Shown here: in pieces, positions 1 through 10,361 of the stretch
How positions within the stretch are numbered: the stretch's first letter is position 1
Layout: each line of letters starts with the position of its first letter
Notes under the pieces: model-generated
Database searches by the model: none
Told to the model about the DNA's origin: nothing
Seen by the model: only the letters and a program-made list of their open reading frames with translations
Assembly: GCA_022539475.1 (NCBI GenBank)
Contig: VCMS01000387.1
Span: forward strand, 1-42,947
Origin: Gracilaria domingensis
Lineage: Eukaryota > Rhodophyta > Florideophyceae > Gracilariales > Gracilariaceae
Direction: 5' to 3'
Length of the DNA: 42,947 nucleotides
Made by a program: the position numbers and the translations under genes

Positions 1-2806
1 TAGGAAGTGCGGCGGAGGTGCGGACTGCGAAGGGGATTCTGAGGGGACAGAGTGAGAGAAGGGAAGAATGGGAGGGATTTGAAGCCAGTTTCTGGGAGCG
101 AGGCGGTAGTACTACGAGAGGGGGAGAGTTCACCATGACTTCTAACAAAAGAACGCGTGATGGGCGAGAAATGCGTTTAAATAAAGCGTGGGGTGGATGT
201 GGACTGGTGAAAGAAGTGATGGACGTTGAGGTGGGATGAATTAGCGATTGGCATTGCAACATGGAAGTAAAATGGAAATCGCAAAACTAGCCGAGTGCAA
301 GTTTTGAGGAGGTCGGCGGAAAAAAGAGTGCAATGGGGTGGGTGACGGCGATAGTAGAACCGTTACAAAATCTAGGACCAAGCACTAAACTGCGGAATGG
401 GAATCTTAAATATTTCCAAAATTTTCTTTTTAATTTTTTTGTAGTGCAGCTTGCTACCGCCGCGCGCCCAATAGCAAACTAGCTTAGTTTCCAAAGCGAA
501 CAGATATATTTTCACAAGAATCCAGAACGATCTCGCTTTCTGAATCCAGCATTCAAGTCAGCCGTACCTTGTACAAATATGCGTCGCAATCAAATCCTGA
601 TACTGGGGCTTGCAATCACGTAAGCATAGGTGGTACGAACAGTGAGAAGACTTCATCAAAAGAATCGACACTCAGAAAAGACTAATTCAGATTAACTACA
701 ATACAAATAATCACAGATGCGATACTATCCAATGCAGAGAGGGAGAAACGACGGCAAAAGAACTCCGCACATCGTAGGTTCATGAAGAACATGAGTTAGA
801 AAGGGTGCAAATAGGAGGCTTGCTATTTATTATTGATCTCGTAAATAGATCTGCAGTCAAGAACAGAGAAGCAAGCGATGATCACGATTACATATGCATA
901 TCCTACTTACGTACAAAGACAAGCGAAGTAGAAACGACAGGATTGTAAACAAGTTTTAGTGCATGTGCTGATATCATCTGGGAGCAAGTTTGAATTGGAA
1001 GAATATGCGTACAGTTAGAGCTCCATTAAAGTGAGCAAAGTTTTCCTTCCTTACAGTTGATCAGTAATACTGATTTTGAATGTTAGGAAAGCCTTTTATT
1101 CTACTGTCGATTATCTTCTGATGTAAGGTCAGGATTAGAGACCCTCTGCTAGTTCCTTCAATGAAGTTGCAGGCGACTGGTATGCCCTGACAGCCTTGGT
1201 CAGTGATTAAGAAACCAAGGTATCGACAAGAACGTCCAGGACAAAGGGTCAGTAAGCTGTGACGCATACGTGTTTGCCTTGATTGGAATAGGACGTGACA
1301 TATAATTATTACGTGTACAGCTCGTGGACCAACAGAGACTTTGAAACCTGTAACGCATCGATAGCTCGACTATGAATACGTGCCAAAGAAAAGAATATGA
1401 ATGAAGAACGATAGCATGACAGAGTTTGGTTTACGTGGTAACTTCTTTGTTAGATTTGAGAAGTCTTAGTATATTAGCGCTTGACTCCAACTTAATTATT
1501 ATTAATGGAACATCAACGTGCGTGAAAGACTCATGATTACAGATGCGAAGCAAATAAAGTGAGGCGTTCCCCGGAATTGATGGCTTAGTCTCTAACCATG
1601 CGTGCAAGCGTACGCCCATAGCGTACTCCTAATCAAAGTTCTGACTCAATACTAAGCGTCTAGACCTCGCTATGAGAGCTTCCGCTCTCCGTTGGAAAGA
1701 ATTATGTGCCCAAGATGTTCGTACGATTTGTTTCATGGCAAAACAATTGTTGCATGAGAGTTGAGATAGGTGGAGCAGAGTAGGATGCATATCCATTTCG
1801 ATCTGCAAAGCATCGGAAGACAGCGTACAAGCAGAACTAATTCGGTAAATAGCGTTATGTTAGAAGCAAAACAGTTCGTCTCCGTATCTATCAACAAATC
1901 CAGTTTAGTGGTTAGTTATGCCAGTGCACGCCGCGGCATGTTCGTTTCAGAATCTCCAGAGTGCTTATCAGGAGGATTCCCAAACTTCCAAAAGTTGCCG
2001 CAGCCCTACATAGAAATTACTTTGCGCAAATGCATTCCGTTATGAAAAAAGACCCCCTGGTGTCTCTGGATGAGCGTGAATGGAAGTTAAGAGCATAACC
2101 GAAAAGTGCGGGACTGCTACCGCGAGCATGGATGTTGCGAAAGCCGAGCGACTAGATCCTATTTCGTCAAGCTGGTCGCGAGTAGAGATGTGAGAAGGCA
2201 GATTGAAGGAAGTGTTCCTCAGAACGGAAACAACTGCATTGCTGCGCATATTAATGCTGGAAAGCGGGTGGACAAAGAACTAGCCGCCGGTTGAGTGATG
2301 GCGAGCAAGGTGAAGCAGATAAAGCAGGAGATGTGAAACAGCGACGTGGAGAATAGAGAGCGAGAGCGGCAAGCTACTGAAACGAAAACATGCTTCCAAA
2401 AGTTTTGGCTTTTTGATTTTCGGATTAATCTTTGATAGTTTGAATAGTTTTGAGAGTCATGAAGGATTGCCGATTTTGTTCAGCAGCTATTCTTTCGTTC
2501 ATCTCAGATGATATCCATGCATAGGGGAAGTGAGGTCTTGAGTTTCATTCAGTTGCGGAAGAAAATGTTCATTTTGATAGCGTCTTTTCCACACACAGGA
2601 AATTGATTTACTGCAAGTTTTACTGTCTCAGAGATAGAAGACTTAGAGAGTTTTTGGCATCATCCAATTTGGTAGATTGAGTGTTCGCGACGCAGATCAT
2701 GATGGAGAAGCAGACGAACGCATAAAGCTTGCAGTTCTTCAGTAATTGCGTTCCGGAAACAAAGAATTTGAGAAACAAAAAGTGTATCCATACGATAAAC
2801 TTCTCC
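1..2806. other. No supported gene
   Basis: Only short ORFs (under 120 codons) occur here. None shows a recognisable domain or a convincing composition. The stretch is moderately AT-rich and without obvious tandem repeats. It probably holds intergenic DNA and possibly the 3' flank or end of the transposon whose transposase ends at 2807. I searched by eye for CACTA-type terminal repeats and found no convincing pair. Confidence 0.5.
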
Positions 2807-5800
2807 TTACAACAGCCCCTGAAGTCTGTACTCAAACCTATCTTCCGTATCGTAACGGAAATTGAAGTCTGCCAAGGCGTCAACGAAATAAGTTCGCTTC
2901 TGCATCCTTGGCCCTTTGTAGCTCTTGACGCTCTGCTCAATGATAGAAATTTGCCTTGAAATTGTGTCAACAGACTCAACGGAGTACGTGGTGAACACCC
3001 GATCTTCAGTATCTAGACCTTTCTTGAAGAGTTGATTCTGAGCGCCCTTCTCGAGCCCTGAGACGACCCAGCGTGCAAGACAAAGCAAACTCACTGCATC
3101 ATCTATATCCATCTCAAAGAAGATCAGAACTTTTCCGTAAAACAAATCTATCTCCGTTTCAGCGCTGCCCTGGTACTTGCCGACAACATAACAGGAAGCT
3201 CTTGTGTTTGGTTCCTCGCGCCTGAATAACGAGCCAGCATACATAGTATGATATCCGTCGTCGGCCTTTTCGTCCACCAATCTGCCCCAAGTGATAACGT
3301 CGTCCCGATCCTGACATGGAGATCTATGTCCAGGGCCGAACTCGCGGTGCAGGTACGACTCAAGAAGCGCTTTAAAATCGCATCCGATCTTACTCGAGAT
3401 TTCGTGGTATGTGCGAACCATTCTTGGATGGCGAAAGGTGTATCCTTCAAAATATGGCTTCGAACTACACCGAACTAATGAGCTTCTTTGCCCGATCATG
3501 TCATCGTCTGGGAGGCTCAAATTAATATCGTTCAGAACACAGTACATCTTGGCTGACTCGAGTAGTTTGATCTTCTCCAGTACTGACTCCGCCACTCGGA
3601 AAGTGGAATTGCACTGCCGGTTATGAGCACCAACGAAATTTTCGACAGACCACTGCGACAGATATGACAAAGGACCACAGGATCTTACGGAGTCTTCCAG
3701 ATGTAGAAGTAAATGGTACACATACTTGCAGAGATGGACACGCTCTGGAGCTCCTTTGTAGTACGTAGTCACGAAGTGTGAATAGAAACGCTTGGATAAG
3801 TGTCCTATACGGCACAAGTCGGATTCAAACAGGGTCCATTTTGACAATAACCGACAGAGTTTGACAAAATAACTCCATCCAGAGAGAAGATGTGAAGGAA
3901 GAATACCGTCCAAGACGATCAGGCTGAGATCCATTACGAATGCTTTCCACTCTGTGGCTTTCCATCTGTTGCGCTTAGAAAGGTCTTGTGGTCTTCTTAT
4001 TCTATCATTGAACAAACGCCCCGCGTTCCGAAGTCTTTCACTAACCTGCGCTTGGATATTTTTCGATTGCAGAGGAGATATGTATTCAAAGTTAATCGAG
4101 TCGCCACACCAAAGAGCCATCATATCAGGAGCAATGTTCTCAAATAATAGATGCATTAAATCGATCGGAAAACCATGGAATGGTTCGAGAAACTCCATGG
4201 AATCCACGAGAATACAGGTATCAGTCCCTTCTACTCCCAAGTCCTGGCACCTTTTTGCCAGCTCAGCGGCTGAAAGGGAAGAAGCGAATTCTCGAAGTTG
4301 CTGCATGGAGTGCATGAACGCTGTGGGAGTACGAAGAGGAAGGTGATTTGGATCCCATAATTTCCTGTTGATAGTTTTACCCGCTTGTTTCTCTTTGATA
4401 AATGGGGGATAGTAGACATGACGCCTAATCGCGAGATAGTGTCCCTTGATTAGACAAAACCTGCACGGAACCAAGGCATTGTAACCCTTCAGATTTGTAA
4501 GTTTCTTCAGCGCAGCGAGGTCACCCATGAAATAGATGAGGTGAACTCGAATCTTTCTTGTCTTGCCATCCCAAATTCTGACTTCAATACCCGACCGAAG
4601 TTTCTTGAGCTCATGCAAGAGGGGAATAAGGAAAGAATTGAGATCAGATGGAGCGTTCGGGCCAGGAATAATAGATATGGGAAGCACATTCCTGACTTTA
4701 AACCTTTCGGACGGATCTGTATTGAGAAGCATGAGAATTATTGGCCAGTAGCTGTACTCTGTCTTTTTGAACGCGTTGACTCCATCTGTAGAAAGTGCTA
4801 AGAAGATGTCGTACTTGACTTCATTCACACCGCCAAGGCGCGTCACGATGTTCTTGAAAATCCGTCCTGACGTAAAGTCATCATAAACCTCACATCTCTT
4901 CGGACCAAAGCACTGCTTCAATTGCTTCCAATAGTATTCATACAATTGGGGTCCGGTGGATGGGCTCCCTAGTCTTGCTCTGAGACGTCCTTCTACAGAA
5001 ATGTAACCAATCATTGAAATCGGTGCGGGTATTGATTTACATCTCCGATGATGGCACAGTTTGCGCGTCGTAAGATCTTCAGAGAGCAACAACATATGAG
5101 ATTGGGAGCAATACGGATACATTTGGAACGGTAGTTGAGACTCGCGAAACAGTGCCTTTCGCACACCAACCCATGATTTGTAGGATGTTCCGCGATCCTG
5201 GAGCAAATCATTCATCACCTCTGTTGTAACCTGCCCATGTTTAATGGCAAAGGATATGAGAAAACTGTGAGACTTCATGAACTGTTGAAAAGTCGAGTAG
5301 GCTCCTCCCATAGTTGATTCATTGGAAGTGTCATCGGGGAAGTGGTCATCGACGCTGATTCCCAGGTCTTCAATCTCGCCTTTATCTTCATCACTTAGTC
5401 TCAACAGAATTGGGTCACACTCTGGGGAGAAAAGTTCTTCCTCTTCCGGAGATTCCTCAAAGTACGAGATGCTCCCTGATTCAGATATTACTTGTCCTGT
5501 GTCTTCATATTTAGCTGCAGAAGAGGAAAATGTGATCTCATTCGATGAAAAATCCAGCTCAGGAGAGATATGGCTCGGAGCCCTACCAGACCCATTACTT
5601 TCTGGTATCATCGAGTGCCGGGACCTAACGTATCCATTCGAAGCCAACGTAGAGAGTGATTGAGTTGATATGTCGGGCTCATCTCTGGTGCCCTTCCTCG
5701 AATCACTGGAATGAGACTCAGTGTTAAGAACTGGAATTGTTGGATGTCTTGTATTCGTAGATGTCGAAGGAGTTCCTTCTTCGTCGCGATTGGAAAGTTC

Positions 5801-5965
5801 CTCGTCCAATTGTGTTGGAGGCGGAACTACTTTTGGCAGCCGTGGGTTTAAACTTCTTTCGATCTTCAGAGCAGCGCGATAATGTCGAAATGCCGTGAGA
5901 CGACTGATTATCTTTCCAGGAACGCACGGGCATCTACTTGCTGTCGAACATCGATATCCACCCAT
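2807..5965 (-). CDS. tnp2-family (CACTA/Plavaka-like) DNA transposase
   Basis: A 1052-codon ORF without introns. It is predicted to be a cut-and-paste transposase acting in the nucleus on its own element ends. Residues 1-30 hold a Cys-rich, finger-like start (CPC, then His). Residues 50-220 are Ser/Glu-rich and low in complexity. A second Cys/His cluster lies at about 285-310. The tnp2 core starts near residue 385 with DGVNAFKK (D394), followed by YWPIILMLLN and IIPGPNAPSDLNSFL, which are hallmark blocks of the family. MGDLAALKKL (D482) and the CRFC pair (501-504) come next. The block PIDLMHLLFEN probably supplies the third acidic residue. A DUF4218-like block (GPLSYLSQWSVENFVG) and a C-terminal region of about 200 residues follow. 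No frameshift or internal stop is seen, so the copy may be functional. Assignment to Plavaka rather than En/Spm is inference. Confidence 0.88.
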   Translation of the reverse strand: MGGYRCSTASRCPCVPGKIISRLTAFRHYRAALKIERSLNPRLPKVVPPPTQLDEELSNRDEEGTPSTSTNTRHPTIPVLNTESHSSDSRKGTRDEPDISTQSLSTLASNGYVRSRHSMIPESNGSGRAPSHISPELDFSSNEITFSSSAAKYEDTGQVISESGSISYFEESPEEEELFSPECDPILLRLSDEDKGEIEDLGISVDDHFPDDTSNESTMGGAYSTFQQFMKSHSFLISFAIKHGQVTTEVMNDLLQDRGTSYKSWVGVRKALFRESQLPFQMYPYCSQSHMLLLSEDLTTRKLCHHRRCKSIPAPISMIGYISVEGRLRARLGSPSTGPQLYEYYWKQLKQCFGPKRCEVYDDFTSGRIFKNIVTRLGGVNEVKYDIFLALSTDGVNAFKKTEYSYWPIILMLLNTDPSERFKVRNVLPISIIPGPNAPSDLNSFLIPLLHELKKLRSGIEVRIWDGKTRKIRVHLIYFMGDLAALKKLTNLKGYNALVPCRFCLIKGHYLAIRRHVYYPPFIKEKQAGKTINRKLWDPNHLPLRTPTAFMHSMQQLREFASSLSAAELAKRCQDLGVEGTDTCILVDSMEFLEPFHGFPIDLMHLLFENIAPDMMALWCGDSINFEYISPLQSKNIQAQVSERLRNAGRLFNDRIRRPQDLSKRNRWKATEWKAFVMDLSLIVLDGILPSHLLSGWSYFVKLCRLLSKWTLFESDLCRIGHLSKRFYSHFVTTYYKGAPERVHLCKYVYHLLLHLEDSVRSCGPLSYLSQWSVENFVGAHNRQCNSTFRVAESVLEKIKLLESAKMYCVLNDINLSLPDDDMIGQRSSLVRCSSKPYFEGYTFRHPRMVRTYHEISSKIGCDFKALLESYLHREFGPGHRSPCQDRDDVITWGRLVDEKADDGYHTMYAGSLFRREEPNTRASCYVVGKYQGSAETEIDLFYGKVLIFFEMDIDDAVSLLCLARWVVSGLEKGAQNQLFKKGLDTEDRVFTTYSVESVDTISRQISIIEQSVKSYKGPRMQKRTYFVDALADFNFRYDTEDRFEYRLQGLL

Positions 5966-6313
5966 TGGATTGATCTGGACTTTGTTCGAGCTTTATGACC
6001 AGGTGCACTATCCTTACGGTCTTGTTAGAACTTGAATTGTTCCTGCATGGTGAGTTAAAAGAACAGAAGGTGAACAAATGTCCATGAGCTTGGAGTATTT
6101 GTTGCTGGGGACGATGAAGCGAAAAAAGTAAACTTTCAGCGCATTTCAACCATACTTTTCGTTTGGTGGCTCCCTCGTCATGTTTTAAGACCTCTTCACC
6201 GAGCGCTCCTCTCTCTCCCGTGGACTTTCCTTCCCATATTCACACAGTCAGATTGCGTTGTCGATCCCTTGCTGTGTCTCTATCTTCTATTCCTCCGCTC
6301 TCCTTCGGCGATC

Positions 6314-7741
6314 ATGAAGAAGGATGTTCTCTGCCACCCCAACGTGTTTTCTGTGCATGGAAAAGTGTACGTTGGGGAACATCTTGAGCTTGCCATCGTC
6401 AAATACAACTCTTCCGTCTCAGTTGAAGCGGATAAAGTTCCCCCTTTGCCTTGCAGCGCTAAGGCGTACTCCCGGCGGCTCATGAAGTTCATTGGCGGAG
6501 AATTTGAAGCGTCGAGTCCGTTTCACCAATACTATGGCAAACTTACTCTTCAGGAGATGGAATCCCAGTTCTCAAACAGACGATACGAATTTCAGACCGA
6601 GTTGAGGCGGATCATGACGGGGATAGCTGGCAAATTTGAACATGTGGCAGCCACTAAACATCTTTGGGCCGCTCATGAAGCGATAAAGGCGAAGCTAGTT
6701 AACCGAAAGGCTGAAAGAATGGCTGGTAAGAGGAGGAAGGCTGAAAAGAAAGCATCATCTAACGGGAGTATACCCCAAAGATCAGCGGAAGACCTATCAA
6801 AACTGAATGAGAATAAGGTCAAAGCTGAGAGAATGAGGGCTGGAAAGCTGAAGAAGGCGACAAAAATTCTTCGCGCAAGCACATCGGAGCGTGAGGGAGA
6901 GGTCTCCGCTGATTGTTGTGATGCTGCTGGTACTGCAGTTCAGATGCGCGACCCAGCAGCGGCCATGAATACCGCGGCTCAATGTGAAAGCGAGGCAAGT
7001 GGCGAAAAGTTGCCATCTGGTTCTAATCAATCCAGTGAATCGAGTTTGGCTGCTTCAAGCTTATCTCTTGAACATCACCGTAGTATCGGAAAAAGACGAT
7101 TATCAAGTGAAGTAGTGAGACGAAATAGACGAAAGCTGTCACAGGAAGCGCTTCAAACAGAACACGTCTCTAGGAAGAGCCGGCTCCCTCGAGACTCTCA
7201 AGAGGTAACGAAAAAGTCTCAAAAATGCTATGCAAAGCGACGTGAGGATGAGGAAAAGTGCCGTGATGCGGAAGAGTTTCTTTCTGTTACAGATGACGAA
7301 TGTGAACCAATGTCTCCGAGAACAGGCCATAAAACTTCCGACAAGAGCCCCTCTGCCCGTACCACCTCACGTGTAGAACAGAACTATTCTGATGAGGATG
7401 AAAGTGTGATACAGGATGCAGAAAGTGGTTTGCCGGTCAGTGACCAGGATTCACAGGTGGCGAAGTTAAGTTCAACAGTGATTAGGAAAGCAAGGAGCCA
7501 GAGCAAAAAGTTAAAGGTTCATAATCAGACTGCAAAGAGAGCTTGCAATCGATCAATAGGCAAGAATAGGATCGGCAAAGGAAACCAATTGCTAAAGCGC
7601 TTCCGTGGTAATGCAGACCAATGTCATCAGCTGAGTATTGCCAAAAAACATACGAAGAACGGTGGCAGAGCGAAGAAGCCACACAAGTTTGTTTCAAAAA
7701 CGGTTCGGGTTGTTTCGGAGTCGTCATCTGATGAAGCATAA
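6314..7741 (+). CDS. Basic nuclear-type protein divergent from the tnp2 transposase
   Basis: About 475 residues from ATG 6314. An in-frame upstream start at 6269 is possible, but the MKKDVLCHPNVF start reads better because the upstream 15 residues are hydrophobic and look like leader sequence. Residues 1-110 look globular (VHGKVYVGEHLELAIVKYNS, then YSRRLMKFIGGEFEAS and RRYEFQTELRRIMTGIAGKFE). The YSRRLMKF block faintly resembles a BEN-like DNA-binding domain, but I cannot assign it. The remaining two thirds is Ser/Lys/Arg/Glu-rich, with many KRR-type nuclear-localisation motifs and an acidic tail. It lies 348 bp from the transposase start and is divergent. A second ORF encoding a DNA-binding accessory factor is common in CACTA elements, so it may belong to the same transposon. 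It could equally be a host gene. Confidence 0.6.
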   Translation: MKKDVLCHPNVFSVHGKVYVGEHLELAIVKYNSSVSVEADKVPPLPCSAKAYSRRLMKFIGGEFEASSPFHQYYGKLTLQEMESQFSNRRYEFQTELRRIMTGIAGKFEHVAATKHLWAAHEAIKAKLVNRKAERMAGKRRKAEKKASSNGSIPQRSAEDLSKLNENKVKAERMRAGKLKKATKILRASTSEREGEVSADCCDAAGTAVQMRDPAAAMNTAAQCESEASGEKLPSGSNQSSESSLAASSLSLEHHRSIGKRRLSSEVVRRNRRKLSQEALQTEHVSRKSRLPRDSQEVTKKSQKCYAKRREDEEKCRDAEEFLSVTDDECEPMSPRTGHKTSDKSPSARTTSRVEQNYSDEDESVIQDAESGLPVSDQDSQVAKLSSTVIRKARSQSKKLKVHNQTAKRACNRSIGKNRIGKGNQLLKRFRGNADQCHQLSIAKKHTKNGGRAKKPHKFVSKTVRVVSESSSDEA

Positions 7742-8378
7742 GTTGATACATGAAGATCCACGAACAGGCCCCTGCCCAATTGCTATCGAGGATCTGAGAA
7801 TGGGTTTTCGCAGGGTTTTCCTACCTCTTCAATGTTTCAAATTTCTTCTATAAATCATACTTCATAAAGTGTACTTCTTTTTCTCCTTCGTATCCTTCAT
7901 TCCTTGCAGTGATTGAACTTCTCTACGAGTAGGTAAAGAGTCGATGAGGTTTTGACGTGGAAACATAGCAGCTGCAGGTGGGGGAATGGGTTTCGGATTT
8001 GTTATCCTATGTTTATTGTGTCATTTCATGTAGTGGTAATGGTGGCGTACATCTGTAATAGAATCCGCTTCTCTCCAGCAGCAGCGAGAACTGACACACA
8101 GAGTGGCAGCTAGCAAAGAAGCAGTGATTGCTACAAGGAAGTAGCGCCAGCCATGGTATTGATGGGGGCTGAGAGACTTTCCGCCTCACCTCGAGAGAGA
8201 TTGTGAACCATCCGTGGTGCTATTCTGGTGCCGTACCAGCGCAACAAACAAACGCAACCTCGCCACGCAAAGAAAGTTGAACGACGTTATGTTTTCCGGA
8301 ACCATTGCAAATGAAGTATTTGAAAGAGCTAAACGGGTGAAAGGTGATCACACTTCAATCTTATACTTAGTTCTATGG
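7742..8378. other. Intergenic, no gene seen
   Basis: A spacer between two convergent genes. I see no ORF, RNA gene or repeat that I can support. Confidence 0.5.
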
Positions 8379-9662
8379 TTACTCTGAGTCGGAACAAGCA
8401 ACAAACTTCTTAGTTTGTCTGCGCCGAGAAGTGGTTTCTCCATATCTCATTGTCTTGCGCCTTTTAGTTGGTCGCCTGTTACGGCGTCGTTTACCCCACA
8501 CTTGAGTTGTGAGCTCCTTTACAGTGCAGTGGATGAGCGTAAACCCATCTCCAACGCAAGTTTTGAACCTACCCCGCCTCATACGTAATGGGTACATTTG
8601 CTCAGGGTCGATCACGTGACGACGGTGACCATTCACCACCACGCAATGCCGCACGGTCTCGCGATTCTCGCCTTCTGCTTCCAGCTCAACCAAAAATACA
8701 CCGAGGCCCAGAGCCGAGAGTGCCACATCAACGGTATCGGCAATCGGAATTTGTACATTCTGGAGACGGTAGGAACCAGTTATATATGTCAACCAGTTAC
8801 TGACCTCGTTCAAAGTCGCGCCGAAAACGCGTCCCATGTTTAGCAACCTTTTGGCGTGCTCCATTCCTGACATTGCATTTACTGCATTTACAAGGGAAGC
8901 CCGTAGGCAGGAACCTCCTCGGCTCAAGCAAAAGATTCTGCCCAATTGAGGCAGAACGTAACGTTCAGCCCAACGCGATGGCGCTCTGCAGCCGGGACTA
9001 TCCAAGGTAATTACAGTGTTTGGATGTTTCACACAATAACTGTCTAGCTCGTCAAGAAACGCGGCTTCTGCTTTTGCATCTCTTTCAGTGGTCACTGCTT
9101 CAGCATTACCATTTTCGTCGTATATCTTGAATACTGACTCTACTTCGGTGACGCTTCGGATGTTGTCCATGATCTGGGAAAGACGACGACCAACACCGAA
9201 CGTGACATCTGTTCGATGTGTTTGGATCGTATGGAAGTCGATCTTCCATAGGCCACGATATCGCGAGCCCGATCCGCCTGATGCGTAATAGCTGTTGCAC
9301 TCTCGCTTCTCAGTGCTCTTGTCCGAGTATAGTATGGATTTTATTTGATAGTCTACGACATCCTCGATGCCCTCTGAACAATTGATCAGACCAAGCCTCT
9401 CGAGATCAAAATACGAAAACTGTCTGCCAACGCGGAGGGATGCGTACCGCAAGATTGTTTCTCCATGTTCTCGAGACACAGAGACCATGTCCAAGAATGT
9501 CGAGAATGTCATTTTCTTACGACCAACTTTGGCAGACAAAAGTTCCACGTCAACAACATCGTCTTGAACCACCCGTATCCAAGCTATCGGAAACCGAGCT
9601 CTTGTCTTTGGGTCGTGAATAATGCTCAAACGATTGGGCTGTCTGGCGGAGGTCTCGCTCAT
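8379..9662 (-). CDS. Predicted papain-fold (OTU/C39-like) cysteine peptidase-type protein
   Basis: The frame is open to 9968, but ATG 9662 (MSETSARQ) is the likely start because the upstream part is Arg-rich and featureless. The product is 427 residues. With this start, a candidate nucleophile sits in RGGSCLRASLVNAV (Cys252). A candidate catalytic His lies in RHCVVVNGHRRHVIDP (His339) and an Asp in VIDP (Asp352). This Cys...His...Asp order and spacing matches papain-like folds such as OTU and C39 peptidases. The tail (KRRRNRRPTKRRK) is a strong nuclear-localisation signal. Many eukaryotic transposons carry cysteine peptidase ORFs (Ulp1 or OTU types), and the tnp2 transposase lies 2.4 kb away, so it may be element-encoded. 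The triad is read by eye and no family hit was tested. Confidence 0.5.
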   Translation of the reverse strand: MSETSARQPNRLSIIHDPKTRARFPIAWIRVVQDDVVDVELLSAKVGRKKMTFSTFLDMVSVSREHGETILRYASLRVGRQFSYFDLERLGLINCSEGIEDVVDYQIKSILYSDKSTEKRECNSYYASGGSGSRYRGLWKIDFHTIQTHRTDVTFGVGRRLSQIMDNIRSVTEVESVFKIYDENGNAEAVTTERDAKAEAAFLDELDSYCVKHPNTVITLDSPGCRAPSRWAERYVLPQLGRIFCLSRGGSCLRASLVNAVNAMSGMEHAKRLLNMGRVFGATLNEVSNWLTYITGSYRLQNVQIPIADTVDVALSALGLGVFLVELEAEGENRETVRHCVVVNGHRRHVIDPEQMYPLRMRRGRFKTCVGDGFTLIHCTVKELTTQVWGKRRRNRRPTKRRKTMRYGETTSRRRQTKKFVACSDSE

Positions 9663-10250
9663 TTGGCCAACCACAAATCTGGGGACGTCCCTGCTGCACC
9701 GCGCCGCTTCACTCCTTTTTGCTCCTCGGTTCTCGACGCGGCAGCGGAGATTCCGGAGGGAGCTAGAGGCCGTGAGACGACGTGCGCGTGCCCGGGACTG
9801 CCAGTGGTGAGTCTTGGCGAGCGTCCGATCTATCGCGAAAACTCGACCCAAGGGCTGATGACATGTCAAGATCGTGGTTGGCTGGGACAGTCGTGAATTA
9901 GACTGGAAACTCGATCCAGTGGGGGGAAGGTTGTACAACAGTTGTAGACACTGTGTACACGAGTGCAATCTTTCAGCTTGGCAGCAGATCTATATGTTGC
10001 GGGTTTCGTTGCACAGCCAACCAGAGGCTGCAGAGTGTGGCCCATTTCTGTAGAAGTTACCTCCTATATAAGTCGTATCTGGCAGATTGGAACCGCTGGT
10101 CGCTGTTGATCCGCCGTCTTTGGCCCGAGGCAGACATACCCCAGTGCGTGGTAATGCGAAAAACGCCATTGGCGCTATCTTTTCTACACGATCATCCGAT
10201 GCACCCTTCTTGGCGAGCTCGCGGCTGTCAATTTTGGAGCCCCAATCTTG

Positions 10251-10257
10251 TATAAGA
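10251..10257 (+). promoter_or_regulatory. Possible TATA box of the OYE gene
   Basis: TATAAGA lies 105 bp upstream of the OYE start codon in an otherwise GC-balanced stretch. The position is reasonable for a core promoter with a short 5' UTR. It is a motif match only. Confidence 0.25.
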
Positions 10258-10361
10258 TAGCGCATCCCACGCAACTTGCTCTGACTTCATTGCCCGTCAT
10301 TCTCGTCGACCACTGATCATCTAGTTACCAAAGCCTTTGCTGGAGCATTTCACGCTTCAAA

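Noticed and set aside
18..239. 73-codon ORF at the window start
   Set aside because: Short, Gly/Arg/Glu-biased and without any recognisable feature.
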